Source: Guptibacillus hwajinpoensis
GTDB lineage: Bacteria > Bacillota > Bacilli > Bacillales > Guptibacillaceae
Direction: 5' to 3'
Assembly (NCBI RefSeq): GCF_020524165.1
Contig: NZ_JAIVKU010000001.1
Span: 276,164 to 340,163 of the forward strand
Length of the DNA stretch: 64,000 nt
The translations under genes and the position numbers were made by a program. The notes below the pieces were generated by a model. That model made no database searches. It saw only the letters and a program-made list of their open reading frames with translations, and was not told where the DNA came from. Positions 18,435-25,236 of the stretch are shown here, one piece after another (within the stretch, counting starts at the first letter, position 1; each line of letters begins with the position of its first letter).

Positions 18435-18734
18435 ATGAAAAAGATTGATAAAAAAATCGCCGATGCCTACTTTCATGCGAGAGTAAGGTTGATTTCCATT
18501 TTACTTCTTTTCTGGTTTGCTGTGTCTTTTGGAATGGTTCTGTTTGCTGAAACGCTTGCGGAATATACGTTTAATGGCTTCCCCCTTCATTACTTTATGG
18601 GCGCCCAAGGTTCGATTGTCGTTTTCATTATTTTATTATTTGTTAACGCTTACATATCGGACAGGATTGATCAAAAGTATGGGTTAGTTGAAAAACGAGT
18701 GAAAGCAACAAAAGGACAAACCTTACAATCATAA
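18435..18734 (+). CDS. DUF485 family membrane protein
   Basis: This 99-residue protein has two transmembrane helices (about residues 20-42 and 58-78). DUF485 proteins are nearly always encoded just upstream of ActP-type sodium/acetate symporters, as here (12-nt gap), and are assumed to be an accessory subunit. A TAGGAGG ribosome binding site precedes the ATG. Confidence 0.88.
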   Translation: MKKIDKKIADAYFHARVRLISILLLFWFAVSFGMVLFAETLAEYTFNGFPLHYFMGAQGSIVVFIILLFVNAYISDRIDQKYGLVEKRVKATKGQTLQS

Positions 18735-18746
18735 GGGGGATACAGG

Positions 18747-20408
18747 ATGGATACACAATTTTTAGTATCGCTTTTACTTATTGTCGCATCATTTGGTCTA
18801 TACATTGGGATTGCCGTCTTTAATCGTGCGAGACAAACATCAGAGTTCTTCGTAGCCGGTCGAGGTGTACCCGCAATTTATAACGGTATGGCGATTGGCG
18901 CTGACTGGATGAGTGCCGCTTCATTCATTGGTCTTGCTGGAACGGTTATGGTACTTGGATATGACGGGCTGGCTTATATCATGGGATGGACAGGTGGCTA
19001 TTTGCTCTTAACCTTTCTACTTGCGCCTCAACTTCGGAAATACGGTCGCTATACAGTTCCGGAATTCATTGGAGATCGCTTTCAGAGTAAAACGGCTTTA
19101 GTCATTGCGGCGATCGCAACCATCATCATAAGCTTTACCTATTCCATTGGTCAGTTAGCAGGATCTGGAGTGGTGATTGGAAGATTGTTTGAAGTAGATG
19201 CCAAAGTGGGCGTGATGATTGGTGTTGTGATTATCGCCATCTATGCCACATTTGGTGGTATGAAAGGGATCACGTGGACACAGGTAGCTCAATATATCAT
19301 TCTAATACTGGCCTACTTAATACCGGTTATTTTCATGTCACTTCAAATTACGAATAACCCGATACCGTGGCTAAGCTATGGAAATGTCGTATCAGAACTC
19401 GGTGAGTTGGATCGCGAACTTGGTATTTCTGAATATTTTGCGCCATTCGAATCCGCTTCAAAGTGGCAGTTCATTGCCCTTATGTTTAGCTTAATGGCTG
19501 GAACTGCTGGTCTTCCTCACGTAATTGTTCGCTTCTATACGGTATCAACGATGAAAGCAGCGCGCTGGAGCGGCGCCTGGGCATTATTATTTATTGGACT
19601 ACTCTATTTATCTGCTCCTGCCTACGCGGCTTTTTCAAGGTTTATCTTGATGAAGCAAGTAGCAGGTAGTCCGATCGATTCATTGCCTGGCTGGACCGAT
19701 AAATGGGTGAACACCGGACTTCTAACGATGGCTGATACGAGTGGGGATGGGATTCTTCAGTGGAAAGAGATTGCGATCAGTAACGATATTGTCGTGATGG
19801 CAACGCCTGAAATTGCTGATCTTGGTGTATTTGTCATTGGTCTCGTCGCAGCAGGAGCGATGGCAGCTGCGCTCTCCACGGCTGGAGGGTTACTGATTGC
19901 GATTTCTTCTTCTTTTTCTCATGATATCTACTATCGCATTATTAATCCTAGAGCAACGGAACGGAAGCGCATGTCAGTTGCGCGCTGGTCGATTCTGATT
20001 GCGACGATCGTAGCGGGAGTTGTGGCACTAAACCCACCCGGTGTAATCACGCAGATTGTGGCATGGGCTTTTGCACTTGCTTCAGGAACGTTCTTTCCAG
20101 CACTTATTCTTGGGGTATGGTGGAAGAGAGCGAATGCGCCAGGTGTTATTGCCGGGATGATCGTAGGATTAGTGGTCACCTTAACATATATTTTCCTAGC
20201 GAAATATGGTGGCTTTACGATTTTAGGGATTATTGACACTGGAGCAGGCATTTTCGGAGCTATTTCAGCCATTTTAACAAACGTGATCGTGTCATTGAGT
20301 ACAAAACCACCTTCACAGAAGCTTCAGGATGAGGTAATGGATCTCAGGTACCCTGAACAGCTTACTTTCAAAGATGGAGAAGTATGGAAAGATGACCGTG
20401 TGATTTGA
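18747..20408 (+). CDS. Sodium/solute symporter (SSS family, ActP-like)
   Basis: This 553-residue polytopic protein has about 13 helices. FFVAGRGVPAIYNGMAIGADWMSAASFIG (residues 32-60) and GTAGLPHVIVRFYTV near 252 are hallmarks of ActP-type transporters, which take up acetate and related monocarboxylates with Na+. A linker of about 50 residues near 310-360 is typical of the subfamily. Substrate cannot be fixed from sequence. It is the last gene of the small-protein/DUF485/symporter unit. Confidence 0.85.
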   Translation: MDTQFLVSLLLIVASFGLYIGIAVFNRARQTSEFFVAGRGVPAIYNGMAIGADWMSAASFIGLAGTVMVLGYDGLAYIMGWTGGYLLLTFLLAPQLRKYGRYTVPEFIGDRFQSKTALVIAAIATIIISFTYSIGQLAGSGVVIGRLFEVDAKVGVMIGVVIIAIYATFGGMKGITWTQVAQYIILILAYLIPVIFMSLQITNNPIPWLSYGNVVSELGELDRELGISEYFAPFESASKWQFIALMFSLMAGTAGLPHVIVRFYTVSTMKAARWSGAWALLFIGLLYLSAPAYAAFSRFILMKQVAGSPIDSLPGWTDKWVNTGLLTMADTSGDGILQWKEIAISNDIVVMATPEIADLGVFVIGLVAAGAMAAALSTAGGLLIAISSSFSHDIYYRIINPRATERKRMSVARWSILIATIVAGVVALNPPGVITQIVAWAFALASGTFFPALILGVWWKRANAPGVIAGMIVGLVVTLTYIFLAKYGGFTILGIIDTGAGIFGAISAILTNVIVSLSTKPPSQKLQDEVMDLRYPEQLTFKDGEVWKDDRVI

Positions 20409-20412
20409 TCGG

Positions 20413-20454
20413 AGAACCTCCTATTTTACATTAAAAATAGGAGGTTCTTTTTTC
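20413..20454 (+). terminator. Terminator after the symporter gene
   Basis: A perfect 15-bp stem (20413-20427 with 20434-20448) is followed by T6. Confidence 0.9.
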
Positions 20455-20536
20455 ATGCAAGGTTACATACAAAAGACGAATGAGATCAATTTGAAAGAAA
20501 ATTTAAATAAAATCCCTTGTCCCTCTTGACTTTTTG

Positions 20537-20566
20537 GAATATAACCACCTCTGCTTTAATAAAATG
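20537..20566 (+). promoter_or_regulatory. Candidate sigma-E promoter of the spoIIID transcript
   Basis: GAATATA (20537-20543) resembles the sigma-E -35 and AATAAAATG (20558-20566) the -10, with 14-nt spacing. spoIIID is a sigma-E gene in B. subtilis. A 9-bp inverted repeat, CACCTCTGC at 20546-20554 and GCAGAGGTG at 20590-20598, overlaps this region. Confidence 0.5.
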
Positions 20567-20605
20567 TTACAAAACTTAGTAAATGAGGGGCAGAGGTGAG
20601 AAGTT

Positions 20606-20656
20606 GTGGTAAGGCTTCGAAGTATTCTTGCATGCAATACTCCTGACATCATGTAG
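20606..20656 (+). CDS. usd: usd-like upstream ORF in the spoIIID leader
   Basis: GAGGTGAG (20594-20601) is followed by GTG 20606 and a 16-codon frame, MVRLRSILACNTPDIM, ending at TAG 20654-20656. In B. subtilis a short ORF (usd) upstream of spoIIID must be translated for spoIIID translation. Position and presence of a good ribosome binding site make this the equivalent, although the peptide was not compared with the B. subtilis one. The leader from 20610 to 20740 contains several small inverted repeats (for example AGTATT/AATACT near 20621-20641). Confidence 0.5.
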   Translation: MVRLRSILACNTPDIM

Positions 20657-20743
20657 GTCACCTGATGACTAGAGCTTCGTAGCATGATCACTTTATCAGT
20701 CTCATTTCGCATCTCTCACATCCAATTTAGGGAGGCGAGTGGT

Positions 20744-21016
20744 GTGCACGATTACATCAAAGAGCGAACCATCAAGATTGGAAACTACATCGTGGAGACT
20801 AAGAAAACGGTGAGGGTGATCGCAAAAGAATTTGGCGTTTCTAAGAGTACCGTTCATAAGGATTTAACAGAACGACTTCCCGAAATTAATCCGGACCTCG
20901 CCAATGAGGTGAAGGGGATTCTCGAGTATCATAAATCGATACGCCATCTCCGCGGCGGCGAAGCGACGAGAATAAAATATAGAAAGGATACGGAAAAAGA
21001 GGAAGCTGTCAAATAA
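20744..21016 (+). CDS. spoIIID: Sporulation transcription factor SpoIIID
   Basis: SpoIIID is a small DNA-binding protein that activates or represses many sigma-E and sigma-K genes in the mother cell. The 90-residue product begins MHDYIKERTIKIGNYIVETK and contains the helix-turn-helix VRVIAKEFGVSKSTVHKDL (about residues 23-41). A longer frame opens at 20684, but the GTG at 20744 after GGAGGCGAG gives the exact family N-terminus. The C-terminal basic tail (RHLRGGEATRIKYRK) is the known second DNA contact. Confidence 0.95.
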   Translation: MHDYIKERTIKIGNYIVETKKTVRVIAKEFGVSKSTVHKDLTERLPEINPDLANEVKGILEYHKSIRHLRGGEATRIKYRKDTEKEEAVK

Positions 21017-21070
21017 TACGCCTAAAAACGACAATTTTTTCTAAATACTTTCTTCCTGTTTCTTAATTTA

Positions 21071-21079
21071 TGGTACAAT
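21071..21079 (+). promoter_or_regulatory. Extended -10 promoter element upstream of mbl
   Basis: TGGTACAAT combines a TGn extension and a TACAAT -10, 77 nt upstream of the mbl start. The -35 is poor, as is common with extended -10 promoters. Confidence 0.4.
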
Positions 21080-21155
21080 ATACTAATGGATACGTAGTTT
21101 AAACATACTAGGACTGAAACTATAGATGAGTGTTAGAATACAGGGAGGATACGTC

Positions 21156-22157
21156 ATGTTTTCACGTGATATTGGGATTGACTTAGGTACGGCGAACGTA
21201 CTGATTTATGTGAAAGGGCGAGGCATCGTTTTGGATGAACCGTCTGTTGTAGCACTAGACACTGGAACTGGAAGAGCACTTGCTGTTGGTGAAGAAGCAA
21301 GGCAAATGGTTGGCCGGACTCCTGGAAACATCGTTGCAACACGTCCACTGAAGGACGGCGTGATCGCAGACTTCGATATTACAGAAGTGATGCTAAGACA
21401 TTTTTTGAACAAAATTAATGTAAAAAGCTTTCTTTCGAAGCCGCGTATTTTAATCTGTACGCCAACGAACATTACATCTGTTGAGAAGAAAGCGATCAAA
21501 GAAGCTGCTGAAAAAAGCGGCGGAAAACAAATTTTTCTTGAAGAAGAACCAAAAGTAGCTGCAATTGGCGCTGGCATGGATATTTTTCAGCCAAGCGGTA
21601 ATATGGTTGTGGACATTGGCGGTGGAACGACTGATATCGCAGTTCTTTCAATGGGCGATATTGTCACCGCCTCTTCCATTAAAATGGCAGGGGACAAGTT
21701 CGATTACGAAATCCTGGATTACATCAAGAAAACGTATAAGCTTCTTATAGGGGAGCGAACAGCAGAACAAATTAAGATCAATGTAGCAACGGTATTTCCA
21801 GGCGGCCGGAATGAAGAACTTGATATTCGTGGACGAGACATGGTGTCAGGACTACCACGCACGATCACAGTGAAGTCTGATGAAATTCAGCAGGCGCTCC
21901 AAGAGCCAATCTCCCACATGGTGATGGCAGCAAAAAGCGTTCTTGAACGAACGCCTCCAGAACTCTCAGCGGACATTATTGACCGCGGAGTGATTATGAC
22001 AGGGGGAGGCGCATTGCTTCACGGCATCGATCAACTATTTGCTGAAGAACTTATGGTTCCAGTCCTTGTAGCGGAAGAGCCGATGAGCTGCGTAGCAAAA
22101 GGAACGGGTCTGATGCTTGAACATATTGACAAGATTGCAAAGAAAAAATTAATCTAA
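21156..22157 (+). CDS. mbl: Rod-shape determining protein Mbl (MreB family actin)
   Basis: Mbl forms membrane-associated actin-like filaments that direct lateral-wall synthesis. The 333-residue protein has the MreB ATP-binding motifs: IGIDLGTANVLIYVKG near residue 7, VVDIGGGTTDIAVLS near 159 and TGGGALLHGIDQL near 287. The order spoIIID-mbl matches B. subtilis and distinguishes it from mreB and mreBH. The start at 21156 is chosen for its AGGGAGGA ribosome binding site over an in-frame 21126 start. Confidence 0.93.
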   Translation: MFSRDIGIDLGTANVLIYVKGRGIVLDEPSVVALDTGTGRALAVGEEARQMVGRTPGNIVATRPLKDGVIADFDITEVMLRHFLNKINVKSFLSKPRILICTPTNITSVEKKAIKEAAEKSGGKQIFLEEEPKVAAIGAGMDIFQPSGNMVVDIGGGTTDIAVLSMGDIVTASSIKMAGDKFDYEILDYIKKTYKLLIGERTAEQIKINVATVFPGGRNEELDIRGRDMVSGLPRTITVKSDEIQQALQEPISHMVMAAKSVLERTPPELSADIIDRGVIMTGGGALLHGIDQLFAEELMVPVLVAEEPMSCVAKGTGLMLEHIDKIAKKKLI

Positions 22158-22193
22158 ACTAGAACGGAAACTATTCGTAAGGGTGTAATCATA

Positions 22194-22478
22194 ATGGCGA
22201 ACAACCATGAAAAGGTGAACCAGGCCTCCGAAGAAAAAGTCATTCTTAAGAAAGAGGTCGAACAAACGAATAAGAATCACGATGAGAAAGAGCGTAAGCC
22301 AAAGGTTCGGTTAATCCCGATTTGGCTACGCCTTCTTCTCGTTGCCTTATTGCTCATGGCATCACTTCTAGCAGGTGCAATGATCGGTTACGGCGTAATC
22401 GGTGACGGTAGCCCGGGAGATGTGTTTAAGAAGAGCACATGGGTAAAGATAAGTGATATTGTGAAAAAAGAAGAGTAA
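22194..22478 (+). CDS. EpuA-type small membrane protein (often labelled RNA polymerase beta subunit)
   Basis: This 94-residue protein has a charged N-terminus (about 1-40), one transmembrane segment (about 47-70) and the motif IPIWLRLLLVALLLMAS followed by GAMIGYGVIGDGSPGDVFK, the EpuA (PF11772) signature. Database entries call such proteins DNA-directed RNA polymerase subunit beta, but there is no RpoB homology; the role is unknown. It lies 36 nt after mbl and 18 nt before fabZ, possibly in one transcript. Confidence 0.8.
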   Translation: MANNHEKVNQASEEKVILKKEVEQTNKNHDEKERKPKVRLIPIWLRLLLVALLLMASLLAGAMIGYGVIGDGSPGDVFKKSTWVKISDIVKKEE

Positions 22479-22496
22479 CAGATAGGAGAATGAGAT

Positions 22497-22919
22497 ATGT
22501 TAGATAGTCAGGATATTAAAAAGATTATCCCGCATCGCTACCCTTTCCTTCTTGTTGATCGTATTCTTGAAGTCGAAGAAGAAGTACGAGCGGTCGGTAT
22601 AAAGAACGTAACAGCGAATGAAGAATTCTTTAATGGGCATTTCCCAGACTACCCGGTAATGCCAGGCGTTCTCATTGTGGAAGCACTTGCTCAGGTAGGT
22701 GCTGTAGCGATGTTAAAGAAAGAAGAGAATCAAGGCAAGCTGGCTTTCTTTACGGGGATCGATAAATGTCGTTTCAAAAGACAGGTGAAACCAGGTGATC
22801 AGCTCCGTCTTGAAGTGGAAATTATCCGCATTAAGGGACCGATTGGTAAAGGAAAAGCAACTGCTACTGTTGAAGGTGAAGTTGCAGCTGAAGCTGAAAT
22901 TATGTTTGCGTTGAAATAG
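22497..22919 (+). CDS. fabZ: 3-hydroxyacyl-[acyl-carrier-protein] dehydratase FabZ
   Basis: FabZ dehydrates 3-hydroxyacyl-ACP in fatty acid elongation. The 140-residue hot-dog-fold protein has [12 protein letters not shown] (residues 11-22), the catalytic His48 in [13 protein letters not shown] and Glu62 in VEALAQ. Location after mbl matches B. subtilis ywpB, although flhO and flhP, which lie between mbl and fabZ there, are absent here. Confidence 0.95.
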   Translation: MLDSQDIKKIIPHRYPFLLVDRILEVEEEVRAVGIKNVTANEEFFNGHFPDYPVMPGVLIVEALAQVGAVAMLKKEENQGKLAFFTGIDKCRFKRQVKPGDQLRLEVEIIRIKGPIGKGKATATVEGEVAAEAEIMFALK

Positions 22920-22937
22920 GACGAGTATAAAGCAACG

Positions 22938-22971
22938 AATCCTCACCACAAGTGGTGAGGATTATTTTTTT
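22938..22971 (+). terminator. Terminator after fabZ
   Basis: AATCCTCACCA (22938-22948) pairs perfectly with TGGTGAGGATT (22953-22963); a T-rich tract follows. Confidence 0.9.
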
Positions 22972-23135
22972 AGAACCAGAACTGAATTATTGTCTGCATG
23001 TTAACAACTTTTAAGTATTGTAAAACCAACATAGAGACTATGTAAATTTCAACATTTTGCCTTTTTGACCTGATATGATGAACTCAACCGTTCATTAGCG
23101 GTAAAACTTATTGAGTTCAGGGAGGAATTTTGGAA

Positions 23136-23309
23136 ATGAATAACAAGAAATTCATGCTCAAAATTGCAACTTCGTTAGTAGCTGTTATGTTAATCACAGC
23201 GTGTAACAGCGGTGAAAATGATTCAGAGAACGGCAATAACTCTATGGATAATGGAAGTAACACCGAAGAGCCTGCAGCTAACGAAAACTCCGAGAACTCT
23301 GCTGAATAA
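23136..23309 (+). CDS. Small lipoprotein, 57 residues
   Basis: The product opens MNNKKFMLKIATSLVAVMLI and has a lipobox LITAC with Cys23, so a mature lipoprotein of about 35 residues is predicted on the outer face of the membrane. The mature part is Asn/Glu/Ser-rich and acidic, with no fold evident. AGGGAGG precedes the ATG at good spacing, and a clear terminator follows, which supports a real monocistronic gene. The function is unknown; a spacer or small surface peptide is possible. Confidence 0.75.
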   Translation: MNNKKFMLKIATSLVAVMLITACNSGENDSENGNNSMDNGSNTEEPAANENSENSAE

Positions 23310-23318
23310 GAACTTGCT

Positions 23319-23349
23319 CTCCTGTCCATTCTGGACAGGAGTTTTTATT
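23319..23349 (+). terminator. Terminator after the small lipoprotein gene
   Basis: CTCCTGTCCA (23319-23328) pairs with TGGACAGGAG (23332-23341), followed by T5. It ends next to the stop codon of the convergent SinR-like gene. Confidence 0.85.
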
Positions 23350-23683
23350 TTTCGCCACTTTTTCCATGGTGCATTTGCCACTTTTTGAACTCCAGATAAT
23401 CCGCAAAATCTTCCTTCGTAATCCCTGAACGCATCGCTTCTTCGATCAACTCTTTCCATTCTGTATCAAGAGCAGGCTCTTCATGATCTTCTTCGAGGAT
23501 GAATACCTCAATCGGCACCTTAAGTTCCGCTGCGATTTTTTCAAGAAATTGGATAGACGGATTCGCTTGTTGATTTCGCTCGATGGAACTTAGATATGAT
23601 TTCGCAACGCCTGCTCGCTTCGCTAACTCCGTTAAAGATAACCCCATCCGATTCCGATAAAGTTTAATTTTTTCACCGATCAT
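23345..23683 (-). CDS. SinR-like repressor, paralogue 1
   Basis: This 112-residue protein has a Cro/CI helix-turn-helix at about residues 5-60 (LSLTELAKRAGVAKSYLSSIERN, with conserved NPSIQFLEKIAAEL) and a C-terminal SinI/SinR dimerisation helix pair at about 72-103 (LDTEWKELIEEAMRSGITKEDF...EFKKWQ). SinR represses biofilm and motility-switch genes in B. subtilis and is sequestered by SinI through this C-terminal part. The divergent SinI-like gene at 23987 and two palindromic operators in the shared 303-bp gap indicate autoregulation. It is less like B. subtilis SinR than the copy at 24670. Confidence 0.85.
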   Translation of the reverse strand: MIGEKIKLYRNRMGLSLTELAKRAGVAKSYLSSIERNQQANPSIQFLEKIAAELKVPIEVFILEEDHEEPALDTEWKELIEEAMRSGITKEDFADYLEFKKWQMHHGKSGEK

Positions 23684-23734
23684 CCCTTTACCTCGACTTT
23701 ATCATTATTTAATAATTCAATTTTATCAAGAACA

Positions 23735-23758
23735 TTTTGTTCTGTAAACAGAACAAAA
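23735..23758. promoter_or_regulatory. Palindromic SinR-like operator upstream of paralogue 1
   Basis: Eleven-base arms (23735-23745 and 23748-23758) are perfectly inverted around AA. Each contains GTTCTGT, one base off the SinR box GTTCTYT. It lies 52 nt upstream of the SinR-like start, where autorepression would be expected. Confidence 0.65.
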
Positions 23759-23922
23759 GTCATAGATTGTATGACTAGGTGTTTGATCAATATTTATGAA
23801 AAATTAAGATTGAGAGAGGAATTATTAGTAAATACAAGATATAATAGGCATTATGAGTGAAAACAAAGAATTTTCACTCTTTTTAATCTTCCAAAATAAT
23901 ACTATATTAGATGTACATTCTA

Positions 23923-23947
23923 AATAAAGAACGAAACGTTCTTTATT
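23923..23947. promoter_or_regulatory. Palindromic SinR operator upstream of the SinI-like gene
   Basis: Two 11-base arms (23923-23933 and 23937-23947) are perfectly inverted around AAA and each carries an exact GTTCTTT SinR box. The centre is about 52 nt upstream of the SinI-like ATG, consistent with SinR repression of its own antirepressor. Confidence 0.7.
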
Positions 23948-23986
23948 AGTGTCGGTTATTGCTGAATTTGATAAGGGGGATGGGGA

Positions 23987-24109
23987 ATGAGAACGTATAC
24001 TGACGAAAAGTTGGACGAGGAATGGGTGACCCTTATGTCAATCGCAAAAAACATCGGTTTATCTAAGGAGGAAGTGAAGCGATTTTTAATCAATTCCTCA
24101 AAAAAGTAA
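23987..24109 (+). CDS. SinI-like antirepressor, 40 residues
   Basis: This short gene encodes a product whose residues 9-35 (LDEEWVTLMSIAKNIGLSKE, then EVKRFL) match the SinI/SinR dimerisation motif LDxEWVxLMxxAKxxxxSxEExRxFL. No helix-turn-helix is present, so it should bind and inactivate a SinR partner. The ATG at 23987 follows AAGGGGGATGGGG. Its stop lies within the AAGGAGG that serves the next gene, so the two are probably co-transcribed and translationally coupled. Confidence 0.75.
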   Translation: MRTYTDEKLDEEWVTLMSIAKNIGLSKEEVKRFLINSSKK

Positions 24110-24121
24110 GGAGGAATGGTG

Positions 24122-24385
24122 GTGATCAAGTTAGGTGAGGGAACTTTTGTATCCTATATCTTAGGGAAAAGGATTAAAGTAATGGCAATAGATGATCAAA
24201 TTGCTAAGCTTTATATCAATGATGAATACAAAGGTAAATGTGATCTTTCTTTTATTCTGGAGAAAATTCATAGCCTTGAATATAAAGAACAGGATATAAA
24301 AGGCCTGATGGAAGATGAGCAAAAGATGTATGACGAACTGAGTCGCATCATAAAAAATCAAACCATATCTCAGCATTATGAGTAA
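24122..24385 (+). CDS. Hypothetical protein coupled to the SinI-like gene
   Basis: This frame encodes 87 soluble residues from GTG 24122 (7 nt after AAGGAGG); an in-frame ATG at 24116 is too close to the ribosome binding site. The N-terminal half (FVSYILGKRIKVMAIDDQIAKLYIND) looks like a small beta-rich fold, the C-terminal half is helical and charged. The family was not recognised. Operon position behind a SinI-type gene suggests a role in, or a cargo of, the SinR circuit. The same frame stays open for 48 codons after the TAA (see findings). Confidence 0.6.
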   Translation: MIKLGEGTFVSYILGKRIKVMAIDDQIAKLYINDEYKGKCDLSFILEKIHSLEYKEQDIKGLMEDEQKMYDELSRIIKNQTISQHYE

Positions 24386-24532
24386 AGGGAAAAGGATGAG
24401 ATCGTTTTTGGTTATTTAACTTGGAAGCAAGAATCGACTCGATGGATGATGCATGACGTACAGATGGGGTCTTCAGAATATGTGAATTGGGGAAGTGAAT
24501 CCAATCATGCGGGGCTTTCATTTAATGTATAA
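24386..24532 (+). pseudogene. Possible coding remnant in frame behind the hypothetical gene
   Basis: After TAA 24383-24385 the same frame stays open for 48 codons and reads a protein-like EIVFGYLTWKQESTRWMMHD followed by GSSEYVNWGSESNHAGLSFNV, with Trp and Gly patterns unlike random AT-rich sequence. There is no start codon with a ribosome binding site before ATG 24455. It may be a decayed gene or a C-terminus separated by a nonsense mutation. The remainder of the gap to 24629 shows nothing further. Confidence 0.3.
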
Positions 24533-24629
24533 AATCGTTGATTCTCTTATTATTTGGAATGCTGGTCAAGATTGAACAATTAAAATCCAATTTAATACGA
24601 GAATTGGCTAGTGCTTTTGTTAACAAATT

Positions 24630-24657
24630 AAATAAGAGCCTAACAAAATGTTGGCTC
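24630..24657 (-). terminator. Terminator of the sinR transcript
   Basis: Read on the minus strand, GAGCCAACA...TGTTAGGCTC (24636-24657) forms an imperfect stem followed by a TTATTT tract, starting 13 nt after the sinR stop. Confidence 0.6.
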
Positions 24658-24669
24658 CTGTATGAAGCT

Positions 24670-25005
24670 TTACTGATTTGGCCCCTGTTTCGCTCGCCAT
24701 TTATTAAATTCAAGAAATTCCTTGAATTGGTCTTTGCTTACGCCAGATTCCATGGCTTCCTTCACTAGTTTTTTCCACTCGGAGTCTAGTTCACTTTGAT
24801 GAATGGGATCATCCCCCTGAAGGAGTACTTCGACTGAAACATCCAAAACATTTGATATTTTGTCTAAGAATTGAATAGAGGGATTTGATTGTATATTACG
24901 CTCGATAGAACTTAAATATGATTTTGCGACATTGGCACGTTCTGCTAACTCTGAAAGTGATAACCCTTTACGTAAACGATACTTTTTAACTTCTTCTCCG
25001 ATCAC
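24670..25005 (-). CDS. sinR: SinR repressor, paralogue 2 (closest to B. subtilis SinR)
   Basis: This 111-residue protein carries the SinR N-terminal helix-turn-helix (LSLSELAERANVAKSYLSSIERN, residues 15-37, then NPSIQFLDKIS) and the C-terminal LDSEWKKLVKEAMESGVSKDQF...FLEFNKWR dimerisation segment at about 73-105. Sequence and the sinI-sinR gene order on the minus strand identify it as the canonical master regulator of biofilm matrix genes. An imperfect operator-like dyad (25061-25087) and a 32-bp palindrome lie between sinI and sinR, so sinR may have its own promoter, as in B. subtilis. Confidence 0.88.
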   Translation of the reverse strand: MIGEEVKKYRLRKGLSLSELAERANVAKSYLSSIERNIQSNPSIQFLDKISNVLDVSVEVLLQGDDPIHQSELDSEWKKLVKEAMESGVSKDQFKEFLEFNKWRAKQGPNQ

Positions 25006-25060
25006 GTTTATCCCTCCGATGCTTCGACAAAATTCTTTGTTATCAATAATTATACCAGTA

Positions 25061-25087
25061 TGTTTTTGTTCCGTAAATAGAACGAAA
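25061..25087. promoter_or_regulatory. Imperfect SinR-like dyad upstream of sinR
   Basis: GTTCC (25068-25072) and AGAAC (25079-25083) form an inverted pair around a 6-nt spacer, flanked by T5 and GAAAG. It resembles the two perfect palindromes near the other SinR paralogue but has mismatches. It lies about 60 nt upstream of the sinR start. Confidence 0.4.
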
Positions 25088-25114
25088 GCGGCATATCATG
25101 ATATGCCGCTTTCG
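25083..25114. terminator. 32-bp perfect palindrome between sinI and sinR
   Basis: Arms 25083-25098 and 25099-25114 are perfectly complementary with no mismatch. It begins 3 nt after the sinI stop on the minus strand. B. subtilis also has a terminator-like hairpin between sinI and sinR. The U tract on the minus strand is weak (TTCTATTT), so an attenuator, mRNA stabiliser or protein-binding site is also possible. Confidence 0.6.
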
Positions 25115-25116
25115 CT

Positions 25117-25236
25117 TCATCTGCTTTGATGACGAAGAAAAGACTGAATCTCGGAAATCGAGATACCAAGTTCCTTCGCTTCCTTTATTAATTCCACCCA
25201 TTCGTCATCAAGTTTTTCCTCAATATGTACGCCCAT
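25117..25236 (-). CDS. sinI: SinI antirepressor, 39 residues
   Basis: This is a very short gene with start ATG at 25236 behind AGGAGGAG. Residues 8-33 (EKLDDEWVELIKEAKELGIS, then ISEIQSFL) carry the SinI heterodimerisation motif, without a DNA-binding domain. It is directly upstream of sinR on the same strand, the B. subtilis arrangement in which Spo0A-P induces sinI to relieve SinR repression. No sure Spo0A box was identified upstream. Confidence 0.8.
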   Translation of the reverse strand: MGVHIEEKLDDEWVELIKEAKELGISISEIQSFLRHQSR

